From NCBI RefSeq assembly GCF_014692525.1, contig NZ_JACNYL010000007.1, positions 1 to 64,000 on the forward strand: a DNA stretch of 64,000 nucleotides, in the 5' to 3' direction. The position numbers were made by a program, and so were the translations under genes. The notes under the pieces are model-generated. The model saw nothing but the letters and a program-made list of their open reading frames with translations. It searched no databases and was not told the origin of the DNA. The stretch comes from Sphingobacterium chuzhouense. GTDB taxonomy: Bacteria > Bacteroidota > Bacteroidia > Sphingobacteriales > Sphingobacteriaceae. This document shows, in pieces, positions 33,185 through 41,724 of the stretch. How positions within the stretch are numbered: the stretch's first letter is position 1; the number at the start of each line of letters is the position of its first letter.

Positions 33185-34855
33185 ATGAAATGGAGACCGA
33201 TAAAAAATACAGCAATAGTCGCATTGATTTTGTCTACCGTATTGTTTTCTTGTGCTTCCCGCAAAAATAAAAGAGCCGCGAAGGAATTGAAATCGCCGTC
33301 GGTAGAAGTTGTCGTAGCGGAAAGTGAAGAGGCGAAGGCGGCAAAGAAAGAGGAAGCAGCGGCTGCACAAACGGATGCAAAACCTATTCCAGCAGAAAAG
33401 CCTGTTGTCGCGGAAAAGAAACCTGTCGTGGAAGTTCCTCTGCGAGTTGATTTACCAGATATCGACCGCGAATTTAGGGGGGCTTGGATTGCAACGGTCG
33501 CTAATATAAACTGGCCAACTAAGGGAAATTATTCGACCGAAGCACAAAAGCGAGAAGCCATACAGCTGTTGGATTTGTTAAAAGAGAACAATTTTAATGC
33601 AGTGATTTTTCAAGTTAGACCTTCTGCGGATGCGTTGTACGAGAGTCCGCATGAACCATGGTCTTATTTTCTGACAGGGGAAATTGGCAAACGTCCCAAT
33701 CCCTACTATGATCCACTAACTTTTTGGGTGGAGGAAGCACACAAACGTGGATTGGAACTTCATGTTTGGCTAAACCCCTATCGTGCCCATCACTCCACGG
33801 GTGGGGCGGTAACCAATGCGTCTATGGTGCGCAAAGCATCCGATATGGTCGTTCGTCTAAAAAATGGCATGTATTGGTTTGATCCGGCAAATCCGAAAAC
33901 ACAAGACCATGCTGCCAGAGTTGTGCTGGATATTGTAAAACGCTATGATATCGACGGCGTCCATTTTGATGACTATTTTTATCCATATGCGAGTTATAAT
34001 GGAGGAGCAGATTTTCCTGATGATGCTTCTTGGAACGCTTATCGCAGATCGGGAGGAACATTATCGCGTCCAGACTGGCGTCGGGATAACGTGAATCGTT
34101 TTATAGAACGCGTGTATAATGAAATAAAAGCTGAAAAGAATTTTGTGAAGTTTGGTTTGAGCCCATTTGGAATATGGAAGCCAGGTTATCCCGCGGGTGT
34201 AACCGGTTCTTCCCAATACGATGAGCTCTATGCAGATGCCAAACTATGGTTGAATAAAGGATGGATAGATTATTTTGCACCACAATTATACTGGCCTATT
34301 GAACCCCCTCGGCAAAGTTTTACAGCACTTTTACGGTGGTGGGAATCTGAGAATACGCATAAGCGGCATCTTTGGCCAGGATTGAACACCGTTGCCGTAA
34401 GGACACCAAACAGAACACAAGAAATTGTTAAACAGATCGAAGAGACGCGGAAGCTGATCCCTAACAGTGTGGGGGCTATACATTGGAGTATCGCCGGATT
34501 GACGAATAGTCCTGGCATGGTACAGGCGGTTAAATCGGGTCCGTATAACAAACAAGCTTTGATTCCGCGGTCGCCGTGGCTCAATGCTAACCCGTTGTTA
34601 ACGCCCAGCTTGTTGCTGACAAAAGAAACGAGCAGTATATTTGCTAAGTGGCTTCATAAACAGCCCAATGAGGTTTTTCAATGGATTGTCTATGCGCAAT
34701 ATGGCGATGTATGGGAATATGAGATATTGGATGGAAAGCAGACAGAGAAAAGTTTTCCGAAACTCAAAAATGGAAAATCGCTGAAAACCGTTGCCGTAAA
34801 AGCTATTGATCGGTTAAGTAATGAAAGTGATTATATAGCTAAAAAAGTAATATGA
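33185..34855 (+). CDS. Family 10-like glycosylhydrolase (GHL10/DUF187), lipoprotein, DigH-like
   Basis: The product of 556 residues is a lipoprotein (LILSTVLFSCAS, Cys near 23) with a lysine/alanine-rich linker, a GHL10 TIM barrel starting FRGAWIATVANINWPT and holding the conserved DGVHFDDYFYP near residue 257, and a C-terminal fibronectin-III-like domain. E. coli DigH (YddW) of this family cleaves denuded peptidoglycan glycans, so a glycan-strand hydrolase fits here. The ATG at 33185 is preferred to an in-frame TTG at 33176. It follows nagA by 20 bases. Confidence 0.88.
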   Translation: MKWRPIKNTAIVALILSTVLFSCASRKNKRAAKELKSPSVEVVVAESEEAKAAKKEEAAAAQTDAKPIPAEKPVVAEKKPVVEVPLRVDLPDIDREFRGAWIATVANINWPTKGNYSTEAQKREAIQLLDLLKENNFNAVIFQVRPSADALYESPHEPWSYFLTGEIGKRPNPYYDPLTFWVEEAHKRGLELHVWLNPYRAHHSTGGAVTNASMVRKASDMVVRLKNGMYWFDPANPKTQDHAARVVLDIVKRYDIDGVHFDDYFYPYASYNGGADFPDDASWNAYRRSGGTLSRPDWRRDNVNRFIERVYNEIKAEKNFVKFGLSPFGIWKPGYPAGVTGSSQYDELYADAKLWLNKGWIDYFAPQLYWPIEPPRQSFTALLRWWESENTHKRHLWPGLNTVAVRTPNRTQEIVKQIEETRKLIPNSVGAIHWSIAGLTNSPGMVQAVKSGPYNKQALIPRSPWLNANPLLTPSLLLTKETSSIFAKWLHKQPNEVFQWIVYAQYGDVWEYEILDGKQTEKSFPKLKNGKSLKTVAVKAIDRLSNESDYIAKKVI

Positions 34856-34886
34856 TAATGTGAAAATAAACATAAAGGTTTATCAG

Positions 34887-34922
34887 AAAAAGGCGCTGTT
34901 ATAAAAAGATAGCGTCTTTTTT
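34887..34922 (+). terminator. Terminator after the first GHL10 gene
   Basis: AAAAAGGCGCT at 34887-34897 pairs with AGCGTCTTTTT at 34911-34921 (11 bp with one G-T pair), ending in a T-run. It separates the nagA-GHL10 unit from namZ. Confidence 0.7.
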
Positions 34923-34943
34923 CTTGTTTTGAAATTTCTTGTT

Positions 34944-34951
34944 TATGTTTG
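34944..34951 (+). promoter_or_regulatory. -7 element for namZ
   Basis: TATGTTTG matches TAnnTTTG exactly and lies 25 bases before the namZ ATG. The closest TTG upstream is 17 bases away, slightly short. Confidence 0.5.
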
Positions 34952-34975
34952 TTGTAGAAACAAAAACGCATAAAT

Positions 34976-36202
34976 ATGAAAAGACTTGCTTGTCTATTAT
35001 TTGTTTTGACGATAACTTTCGCGGCATGTGCCGGAGGAAACACGCAAAACAGCAGAGAAAACGAAAAAGCAAACACGCCTTCAGAAGATAGTCGAATAAT
35101 ACCTGCTGCGGATCAACTGGAGGCTTATCTGCCTCTACTAAAAGGGAAGAAGGTCGGTTTGATGGGGAACCAGACTTCGATAGTGGGAGAAAAAAAGGAA
35201 CATTTGGTAGATGTATTGCTACGGGAAAATGTAGACTTAAAATTTGCCTTTGCGCCCGAGCATGGGTTTCGAGGTGATATTGAACGTGGTGAAAAAGTGG
35301 ATAATACGGTTGACAAAAAGACCGGACTTACGCTACACACATTGTATGGTGAAAATGCGAAAGCGGATTCCATCGTGGGCTCTGTGGATGTTATGCTTTT
35401 CGATTTACAAGATGTAGGCGCACGGTTTTATACTTATGTGGCTTCTATGCACCGCGTTATGCAACTATGTGCAAATCAAGGCAAAAAGGTAATTGTGTTG
35501 GATAGACCAAATCCCAATGGAGACCAAGTAGATGGCCCGGTTCGGAAAGACGACAAATTTAAGGCGAACATTAGTTATCATAAAATAGCGATGATTCACG
35601 GTTTAACCGTTGGTGAGTTGGCGAAAATGATTAACGGAGAAGGATGGCTAGACGGCGGTGCGACATGTGATTTAGAAGTGATTCCGGTAAGGAACTGGGA
35701 CCACGGCACACCTTATGAATTGCCGGTCGTACCATCACCTAGCTTACCGAATTATGCGTCTGTAAGATTATATATGTCGCTCTGCCTTTTTGAAGGAACC
35801 GATATCAGTATAGGCCGAGGTACAGACTGGCCGTTCCAAGTCGTGGGTTATCCAGACCCCGTATTTGGAGAATTTACCTTTACACCGGGTACACGGCCGG
35901 GGATGGCAGCACACGTAGAACAGCAAGATAACTTGTGCTATGGAATTGATTTGCGGAATGTAGATGCCATTAGTGAAAAATTCACCTTGAAATACTTATT
36001 GGATTTCTATAATAAAATGCCTGATAAAAGCAAGTTTTTTGCCCGCCCGGAGTTTTTCGATAAGCTTGCGGGAACAGATGAGTTACGAAAACAAATAATT
36101 GCCGGAAAAACGGAAAACGAAATTCGTAATAGTTGGGCAGAAGAGTTGAAAGCTTACAAAGAAATGCGTAAAAAATATCTTCTCTACCCCGACTTTGAAT
36201 AA
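34976..36202 (+). CDS. namZ: Exo-beta-N-acetylmuramidase NamZ (DUF1343, GH171), lipoprotein
   Basis: The 408-residue lipoprotein (LTITFAACAGG, Cys 19) is a DUF1343 protein. The founding member, Bacillus subtilis NamZ, removes MurNAc from the non-reducing end of peptide-free peptidoglycan chains. Characteristic segments are GLMGNQTSIVG, FAPEHGFRGDIERGE, LFDLQDVGARFYTYVASM, VLDRPNPNGDQVDGP and GRGTDWPFQVVGYPD. Released MurNAc would be the substrate of the MurQ route encoded downstream. The terminator at 36221 closes it as a single-gene unit. Confidence 0.92.
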   Translation: MKRLACLLFVLTITFAACAGGNTQNSRENEKANTPSEDSRIIPAADQLEAYLPLLKGKKVGLMGNQTSIVGEKKEHLVDVLLRENVDLKFAFAPEHGFRGDIERGEKVDNTVDKKTGLTLHTLYGENAKADSIVGSVDVMLFDLQDVGARFYTYVASMHRVMQLCANQGKKVIVLDRPNPNGDQVDGPVRKDDKFKANISYHKIAMIHGLTVGELAKMINGEGWLDGGATCDLEVIPVRNWDHGTPYELPVVPSPSLPNYASVRLYMSLCLFEGTDISIGRGTDWPFQVVGYPDPVFGEFTFTPGTRPGMAAHVEQQDNLCYGIDLRNVDAISEKFTLKYLLDFYNKMPDKSKFFARPEFFDKLAGTDELRKQIIAGKTENEIRNSWAEELKAYKEMRKKYLLYPDFE

Positions 36203-36220
36203 TTATCGTTAACAAATTGG

Positions 36221-36248
36221 AAAAACACGCCTTTGTGCGTGTTTTTTT
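36221..36248 (+). terminator. Terminator after namZ (copy 1 of an identical hairpin)
   Basis: AAAAACACGC and GCGTGTTTTT form a 10-bp stem with a 6-base loop, continuing into a T-run. The identical 28-base sequence recurs at 41532 after the first SusD gene. Confidence 0.75.
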
Positions 36249-36286
36249 TGTTTTTAAATAAAAACACTATAGAATGCGCAAAAAAG

Positions 36287-36317
36287 TTTGCTTTTTTAAT
36301 ATTGTTATTTAACTTAG
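36287..36317 (+). promoter_or_regulatory. Promoter for the first susC
   Basis: TTTG at 36287-36290, 19 bases, then TAACTTAG at 36310-36317. Same architecture as the nagA and second susC promoters. Confidence 0.6.
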
Positions 36318-36340
36318 TGCAGGTTTTAGCGTTTTTTATT
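36292..36340 (+). repeat. Duplicated susC upstream block, copy 1
   Basis: A 49-base block spanning the promoter and early leader matches 41602-41650 in 47 positions, although the genes downstream have diverged strongly. It ends with AGGTTTTAGCGTTTTTTATT in both copies. Confidence 0.7.
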
Positions 36341-36414
36341 CTTTGTGTGGGAATAAACGCGCAGTGAATAATCCTATTAAGTAAACAATCGTTATGAAAA
36401 CAAACTGGCTAGCT

Positions 36415-39400
36415 ATGAGAAAATCTTTACTATTTTCTGTTGCTTTAGCGACGTTCTCACTCACCAACATGTCCACTGTTTTTGGTGTTTCGATAAACGG
36501 GAAAGACATAAATGTGTTTGTACCCAAAGACGGAGTGAGGGGAGACATCTCTAAAAAGCAAAATACGGTGCAAGGTGTGGTTAGGGATGCTAACGGACCT
36601 TTAGCGGGCGTGACTGTCGCGGTAATTGGAGGACAAACAGCGACGAGTACCGATGAAACAGGATCCTACTCGATCAATGCTCCAATAGGAGCTTCCTTGC
36701 GTTTTACTTTCTTGGGATATCTTGCGAAAGATGTCGTGGTTTCCAGCACCACATTGGATGTGGTACTGGACTCTGACGACACTGCTTTAGACGAAGTAGT
36801 TGTTGTAGGGTATGGCTCGCAGAGACGTTCTAATATTACTGGTGCAGTATCGACCGTTGATACGGAGAAGACTTTTGAAACACGTCCGATTACGGATGTG
36901 GGGCGAGCCTTGCAAGGTGCAGTCTCCGGTTTGTCAGTGTCTACGCCGAGCGGAGATCTTGGAGGAGATCCCACTATTCGGTTACGCGGTGTAAGCGGAT
37001 CGTTACAGACACAAGGAGGTGCGTCGCCGTTGATATTGGTCGATGGAGTTGAAGTGCCTAGTCTGTCTATGATTAATCCAACAGATATTGAGACCATGTC
37101 GGTAATCAAAGATGCGTCTGCAGCTATTTATGGTTCTAGGGCCGCATGGGGTGTCATCTTGATCAAAACAAAGTCGGGAAAACGAAATACCAAGACCTCC
37201 ATCAATTACTCCAATAACATTGCACTTCAGAAACCAACCACTACGCCTATTATTGCCGGTGGAGCAGAGGGGGCGAGGGCAGGATTGCTCGCGCAGCAAC
37301 GGACAAATCCGTCGCTAACGGGTTATAACAATTTAGGTACCCGTTACGATGACTATGCCATCGAGAAAATGGAAGAATGGGAGCGGCTATACGGAGGGCA
37401 AAATCTAGGCTTGGAGATGGTGGAAGGACGAGATTGGGAAGTGAAAGATGGATTTCTTTACTTCCACCGGCCATGGGATGCAGAAAGTATGTTTATGCGC
37501 GATTTTACGCCCCAACAAAACCATAATCTGAGCATTAACGGTGGATCGGATAAAGTAAACTACAACGCGGGGTTTGGATTGGTCTCCCAATCGGGTATAT
37601 TGAAAGTAAACCCGGATAAATACAACCGATATAATTTTAATCTCGGAATAAATGCTGATATCAATGACTGGCTGACAGGTTTTGCGAAAGTATTGTATTC
37701 GGCTTCGGATGTGAGCAAGCCCTATTCTTTTAATGGCGATGTGTACGAGCCCATATTTTACATGTATCGTTGGCCACGAAATTTCCCTTACGGAACGATA
37801 GACGGATTGCCCATGCGAAATGCGATTACCGATGTGCAGCAGGCAAGTATGAATTCCAGAATGCTGAACATGACCCGTATTTCTTTTGGGGGGCAAGCAA
37901 CCATCATGGAGGGCTTAACCTTGGATGCCGACTATACCTATTCACAGTATCTCAACCGATTTGATATCAATGGTGGTAGCGTAACGGGTTGGGACTTTTG
38001 GAACAAAACAGATTTTGATTATATAACATATACCGGTGCAGCACATAACCGGGCTCGAAAAGACCGTAGCATGAGTACCCGGCATGTCGCGAATATGTAT
38101 GCGACCTACGATAAAAGCTTTGACGACGCACACAACTTTAAGTTTATGGCAGGAGCGAATGCCGAGCTAGCCGAATCGGACAACGTATGGGGGCAACGGC
38201 TCGGGCTACTGGATCAGGATTATCCACAACTAGGTTTGGCAACTGGCGATCAGACGGCAAGTTCCGGCGCATCGCATTGGTCTACGCTGGGCTTTTTCGG
38301 GCGTATCAACTATGATTATCAAAATAAATATCTTTTTGAAGTACTGGCTCGGTATGATGGTTCCTCTCGATTTAATAAAGAAAATGTTTGGGGCTTTTTC
38401 CCTGCGATGTCTGCCGGTTATGTGGTTTCTCAGGAAGAGTTTATGGATTGGTCCAAACCCTATCTGGATTTCTTAAAAGTAAGAGCTTCCTGGGGTAGTG
38501 TCGGCAATCAGACGGTGCCGCCGGGATTATACCTATCTACGTTGAGTCAGGCAGCAACGGGCTGGGTGATAGACGGAGTGAACCAGAATACGATGGCCAC
38601 ACCTACTGTTGTATCCCAAAATTTAACATGGGAAACAGTGACCACACAAGAGATCGGGATCGATGCAGCATTTTTCCAAAATAAATTTAATGTGACATTC
38701 AATCGCTTCAGAAGAACAGTATCTGACTTGATTACCGGAGGCGTGGTTCTACCATCGAGCTTTGGAGCGCCTTCTCCTTTGCGTAATTTCGGTGAGATGC
38801 AAACCAACGGTTGGGAATTGGAGTTGGCATACAACCATAGCTTCAGCAACGGGTTGAATATGCGGCTGGCGGGTCAGCTGTCTGATTTCAAAGAAACAAT
38901 CACCAAGTTCGATGGACAAGCTCAAATAAATGCCAATGGTACATCCACAAACTATGCAGGTAAGCTTATCGGCGAAATTTGGGGTTACGAAACGGATCGA
39001 CTGTTCCAGTTGGACGACTTCATTGCAAATCCAGATGGAACATATACTTTAAAAGAAGGAATTCCTTCACAATCTTTTTACGAGACGACTACGTTTAAAT
39101 TTGGTCCGGGAGATATCAAATATAGAGACTTGAATGGAGATGGTGTGATTGGTGTAGGAGATGGTACAGTACAAAATCCGGGTGATCGAAGAATTATCGG
39201 TAATTCCAATCCTCGTTATCAGTACGGTTTCCGTGCAGATTTCGATTATAAGGGATTTGATCTAGGATTCTTTCTACAAGGAGTCGGCTCACGCGACATT
39301 TGGGTAGGGGGAGATTTTATCGTTCCTGGTTGGAGACCTGCTGAAGCTTGGTATACGCATCAAATGGACTATTGGACACCGGAGAACACCGGAGCGTTCT

Positions 39401-39723
39401 ACTATCGGCCAACTGACCAAGCGCAAAGCAACACCACGTTGAATCATATGCCCCAAACGAGGTACCTCATGGATATGTCCTACCTAAGATTGAAAAATCT
39501 AACATTTGGTTATACGTTACCTTCATCGGTGATGGATAAGGCAAAAATTTCGAAACTAAGGGTATTCTTCTCAGGCGAGAACCTGTTGGAATTTGATAAT
39601 TTAGACGTTCCGGTCGATCCGGAAGTAGATTATACCGAGCAGGGAGCTGCCGACCCGAATACATTCGGTCGCTCCTACCCGTACCGCAGAACATTTTCAT
39701 TAGGGCTTCAATTAACTTTTTAG
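36415..39723 (+). CDS. SusC-family TonB-dependent outer-membrane transporter 1
   Basis: The product of about 1102 residues has a signal peptide, a carboxypeptidase-regulatory-like domain (NTVQGVVRDANGPLAG), the TonB-box region DEVVVVGYGS, a plug (IRLRGVSGS, PLILVDGVEVPS, YGSRAAWGVILIKTK) and a 22-strand barrel ending in a hydrophobic, aromatic terminus (SLGLQLTF). SusC proteins import oligosaccharides with a SusD lid. The start ATG 36415 is favoured over 36394 because the second susC has the same MRKSLLFSVAL start, while its upstream bases contain a stop in that frame. susD follows 2 bases later. Confidence 0.95.
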   Translation: MRKSLLFSVALATFSLTNMSTVFGVSINGKDINVFVPKDGVRGDISKKQNTVQGVVRDANGPLAGVTVAVIGGQTATSTDETGSYSINAPIGASLRFTFLGYLAKDVVVSSTTLDVVLDSDDTALDEVVVVGYGSQRRSNITGAVSTVDTEKTFETRPITDVGRALQGAVSGLSVSTPSGDLGGDPTIRLRGVSGSLQTQGGASPLILVDGVEVPSLSMINPTDIETMSVIKDASAAIYGSRAAWGVILIKTKSGKRNTKTSINYSNNIALQKPTTTPIIAGGAEGARAGLLAQQRTNPSLTGYNNLGTRYDDYAIEKMEEWERLYGGQNLGLEMVEGRDWEVKDGFLYFHRPWDAESMFMRDFTPQQNHNLSINGGSDKVNYNAGFGLVSQSGILKVNPDKYNRYNFNLGINADINDWLTGFAKVLYSASDVSKPYSFNGDVYEPIFYMYRWPRNFPYGTIDGLPMRNAITDVQQASMNSRMLNMTRISFGGQATIMEGLTLDADYTYSQYLNRFDINGGSVTGWDFWNKTDFDYITYTGAAHNRARKDRSMSTRHVANMYATYDKSFDDAHNFKFMAGANAELAESDNVWGQRLGLLDQDYPQLGLATGDQTASSGASHWSTLGFFGRINYDYQNKYLFEVLARYDGSSRFNKENVWGFFPAMSAGYVVSQEEFMDWSKPYLDFLKVRASWGSVGNQTVPPGLYLSTLSQAATGWVIDGVNQNTMATPTVVSQNLTWETVTTQEIGIDAAFFQNKFNVTFNRFRRTVSDLITGGVVLPSSFGAPSPLRNFGEMQTNGWELELAYNHSFSNGLNMRLAGQLSDFKETITKFDGQAQINANGTSTNYAGKLIGEIWGYETDRLFQLDDFIANPDGTYTLKEGIPSQSFYETTTFKFGPGDIKYRDLNGDGVIGVGDGTVQNPGDRRIIGNSNPRYQYGFRADFDYKGFDLGFFLQGVGSRDIWVGGDFIVPGWRPAEAWYTHQMDYWTPENTGAFYYRPTDQAQSNTTLNHMPQTRYLMDMSYLRLKNLTFGYTLPSSVMDKAKISKLRVFFSGENLLEFDNLDVPVDPEVDYTEQGAADPNTFGRSYPYRRTFSLGLQLTF

Positions 39724-39725
39724 AG

Positions 39726-41489
39726 ATGAAACTACTTAAATATATAGCCATAGCAGGTGTTTTATCGATGACATCCTGCTCTAAAGATTTTTTGGGCGAT
39801 GATTTTTTGACAAAAGATCCGCTAGATCAGTTGACGGATCCAGCATTCTGGTCGTCCGAAAACAACATCCGCACCTATACCTTTGGTTTTTATAACTCCT
39901 ATTTCAAAGGATATGGCAGTGGTTTTGGTAGGGGAACTTTCTATGACGGGCAGTTTATCAACGATGATTTTATATCGATAAGCCCGAATGAGATCGTTGT
40001 AGACGAGTTTGTGATCAACGTGCCGACCTCGGGTGGAGGCTGGTCGCCGGTTGTACCTGCAAACCAAACCCCCACAGGCGCAAGCTCTTATTACTCCCGT
40101 ATCCGTAAAGCTAATCACTTCATCAATAGTGTGCCGATTGCAGAGCTCGATGAAGAAGTACAGAACCACTGGCTGGGTATAGGACGATTCTTCCGTGGCT
40201 TAGAATACGCGAATTTTGTCAATGCTTTTGGTGATGTGCCGTATATTGATCGGGTTTTGACGGAAGATGATCCTGATTTGTATCGGCCGCGGGACTCCAG
40301 GGTTTATGTTATGGACCGAGTGTTGGAAGATTTTAAATTTGCTGCCGAACATGTACGAGCCAGCGATGGGCCGACACAGCAGGCAGTGAACAAATATGTG
40401 GTGTTGGCTTTTATGTCCCGGGTATTTCTATTTGAAGGAACCTGGTTGAAATACCATGGTATAGATGAAGCGAAAGCAACGGAGTATTTAGAAGCAGCGA
40501 AATGGGCTGCTGAGCAAGTGATCACGAGTGGTGCTTTTTCAGTTTCCAACAATTATCGCGGACTCTTTGCTTCGGAGTCACTTAAAGGAAACCAAGAAGT
40601 TATCCTGTTTAAAGAATATGCGGAAGGCATTTTGTCGCACAGCGCGATGTCGTACAATAACCTGGAACCGCAGGCCGGGATGTCCAAAAATGCAATAGAT
40701 AGCTACCTGTTGTCAGATGGACTGCCTATTGGCCTATCGCCGCTTTACGAAAACGACCGGACGGTAGCCAATGCGCTGCGTGATCGTGACGGACGTTTAC
40801 AGCAAACCATTGCGCCACAACTCCGCATGATGAATGTAGTGAGCAACTTCGCCCTTTCTGGGTATGCCGTACAGAAATTTCTGAATGAAAGCCTCCGGAA
40901 TCAAACCGTGGGAACCGGCTCCTTGAATATTACCGATGCACCCATTATCCGTTACGGCGAGGTACTTATGAATTACGTGGAGGCAGCGGCGGAACTCGGG
41001 ATATTAACACAGGACGATCTGGACAAAAGTATCAATGTTCTTCGAAATAGAAACGGAGTAGGCCTACCGCGCTTAGAATTGTCTGGCGGACGTCCTGCTG
41101 TGAATGGGACGCCGTATGACGATCCCGCCCGTGACCCAAGTGTTCCAAGCCTTCTCTGGGAAATAAGACGTGAACGTCGATCCGAACTCGTATTCGAAGG
41201 GCTTCGGCTGAACGATTTGCGCCGATGGAAAAAGCTGGAATACGCCGATACAGATAAAAATCCAACGAACAATAGAGGAGCTTATATTGTAAAAGCAGAT
41301 TATACGTCTGAACAGTTGAACGGTATCACAATAGATGGTGCAAATGAGGGGTATATAATACCGTCAGCCTCTATTAAAAGAACGGTGGAGGATAAATTTT
41401 ATCTCGATCCGATACCTTTAGATCAAATTTCACTTTATGAAAGTAATGGTGTTGAGTTGAAGCAAAACCCGGGATGGACGGAAGAATAG
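39726..41489 (+). CDS. SusD/RagB-family nutrient-binding lipoprotein 1
   Basis: The 587-residue lipoprotein (AGVLSMTSCSKDF, Cys 19) has the SusD TPR-like helical fold: the N-terminal FLGDDFLTKDPLDQLTDPAF pattern, FRGLEYANFVNAFGDVPYID, the central RYGEVLMNYVEAAAELG and the terminal WEIRRERRSELVFEGLRLND with its conserved arginine cluster. SusD caps the SusC barrel and captures glycan at the surface. It starts 2 bases after its susC and is followed by the second copy of the namZ-type terminator. Confidence 0.95.
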   Translation: MKLLKYIAIAGVLSMTSCSKDFLGDDFLTKDPLDQLTDPAFWSSENNIRTYTFGFYNSYFKGYGSGFGRGTFYDGQFINDDFISISPNEIVVDEFVINVPTSGGGWSPVVPANQTPTGASSYYSRIRKANHFINSVPIAELDEEVQNHWLGIGRFFRGLEYANFVNAFGDVPYIDRVLTEDDPDLYRPRDSRVYVMDRVLEDFKFAAEHVRASDGPTQQAVNKYVVLAFMSRVFLFEGTWLKYHGIDEAKATEYLEAAKWAAEQVITSGAFSVSNNYRGLFASESLKGNQEVILFKEYAEGILSHSAMSYNNLEPQAGMSKNAIDSYLLSDGLPIGLSPLYENDRTVANALRDRDGRLQQTIAPQLRMMNVVSNFALSGYAVQKFLNESLRNQTVGTGSLNITDAPIIRYGEVLMNYVEAAAELGILTQDDLDKSINVLRNRNGVGLPRLELSGGRPAVNGTPYDDPARDPSVPSLLWEIRRERRSELVFEGLRLNDLRRWKKLEYADTDKNPTNNRGAYIVKADYTSEQLNGITIDGANEGYIIPSASIKRTVEDKFYLDPIPLDQISLYESNGVELKQNPGWTEE

Positions 41490-41531
41490 CTTCATTAAGC
41501 AAGTGTTAGGTCAAACTTTGCATGCTATAAT

Positions 41532-41560
41532 AAAAACACGCCTTTGTGCGTGTTTTTTTT
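41532..41560 (+). terminator. Terminator after the first susD (copy 2 of the hairpin)
   Basis: Same stem, loop and T-run as at 36221: AAAAACACGC, a 6-base loop, GCGTGTTTTT. Identity in non-coding sequence on both sides of the first SusC/SusD pair indicates a segmental duplication. Confidence 0.75.
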
Positions 41561-41596
41561 AATTCTGACAAAAACAAAACAAAAGAGGCATAAAAA

Positions 41597-41627
41597 TTTG
41601 TTTTTTTAATATTGTTATTTATATTAG
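41597..41627 (+). promoter_or_regulatory. Promoter for the second susC
   Basis: TTTG at 41597-41600, 19 bases, then TATATTAG at 41620-41627. The leader to the ATG at 41725 is about 90 bases. Confidence 0.6.
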
Positions 41628-41650
41628 TGCAGGTTTTAGCGTTTTTTATT
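41602..41650 (+). repeat. Duplicated susC upstream block, copy 2
   Basis: Matches 36292-36340 at 47 of 49 positions. The mismatches are in the two variable bases of the -7 element. Confidence 0.7.
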
Positions 41651-41724
41651 TTAATTTATATAAAAATACGCAATATGTAAACCTTATGAAGTAATCATTA
41701 TTAAAACAAACTAACTAACTAGCT

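Noticed and set aside
33185..34855. Xylan utilisation, because of the 'family 10' glycosidases
   Set aside because: GHL10/DUF187 proteins are not GH10 xylanases; the linked namZ, murQ and nagA point to amino-sugar chains.
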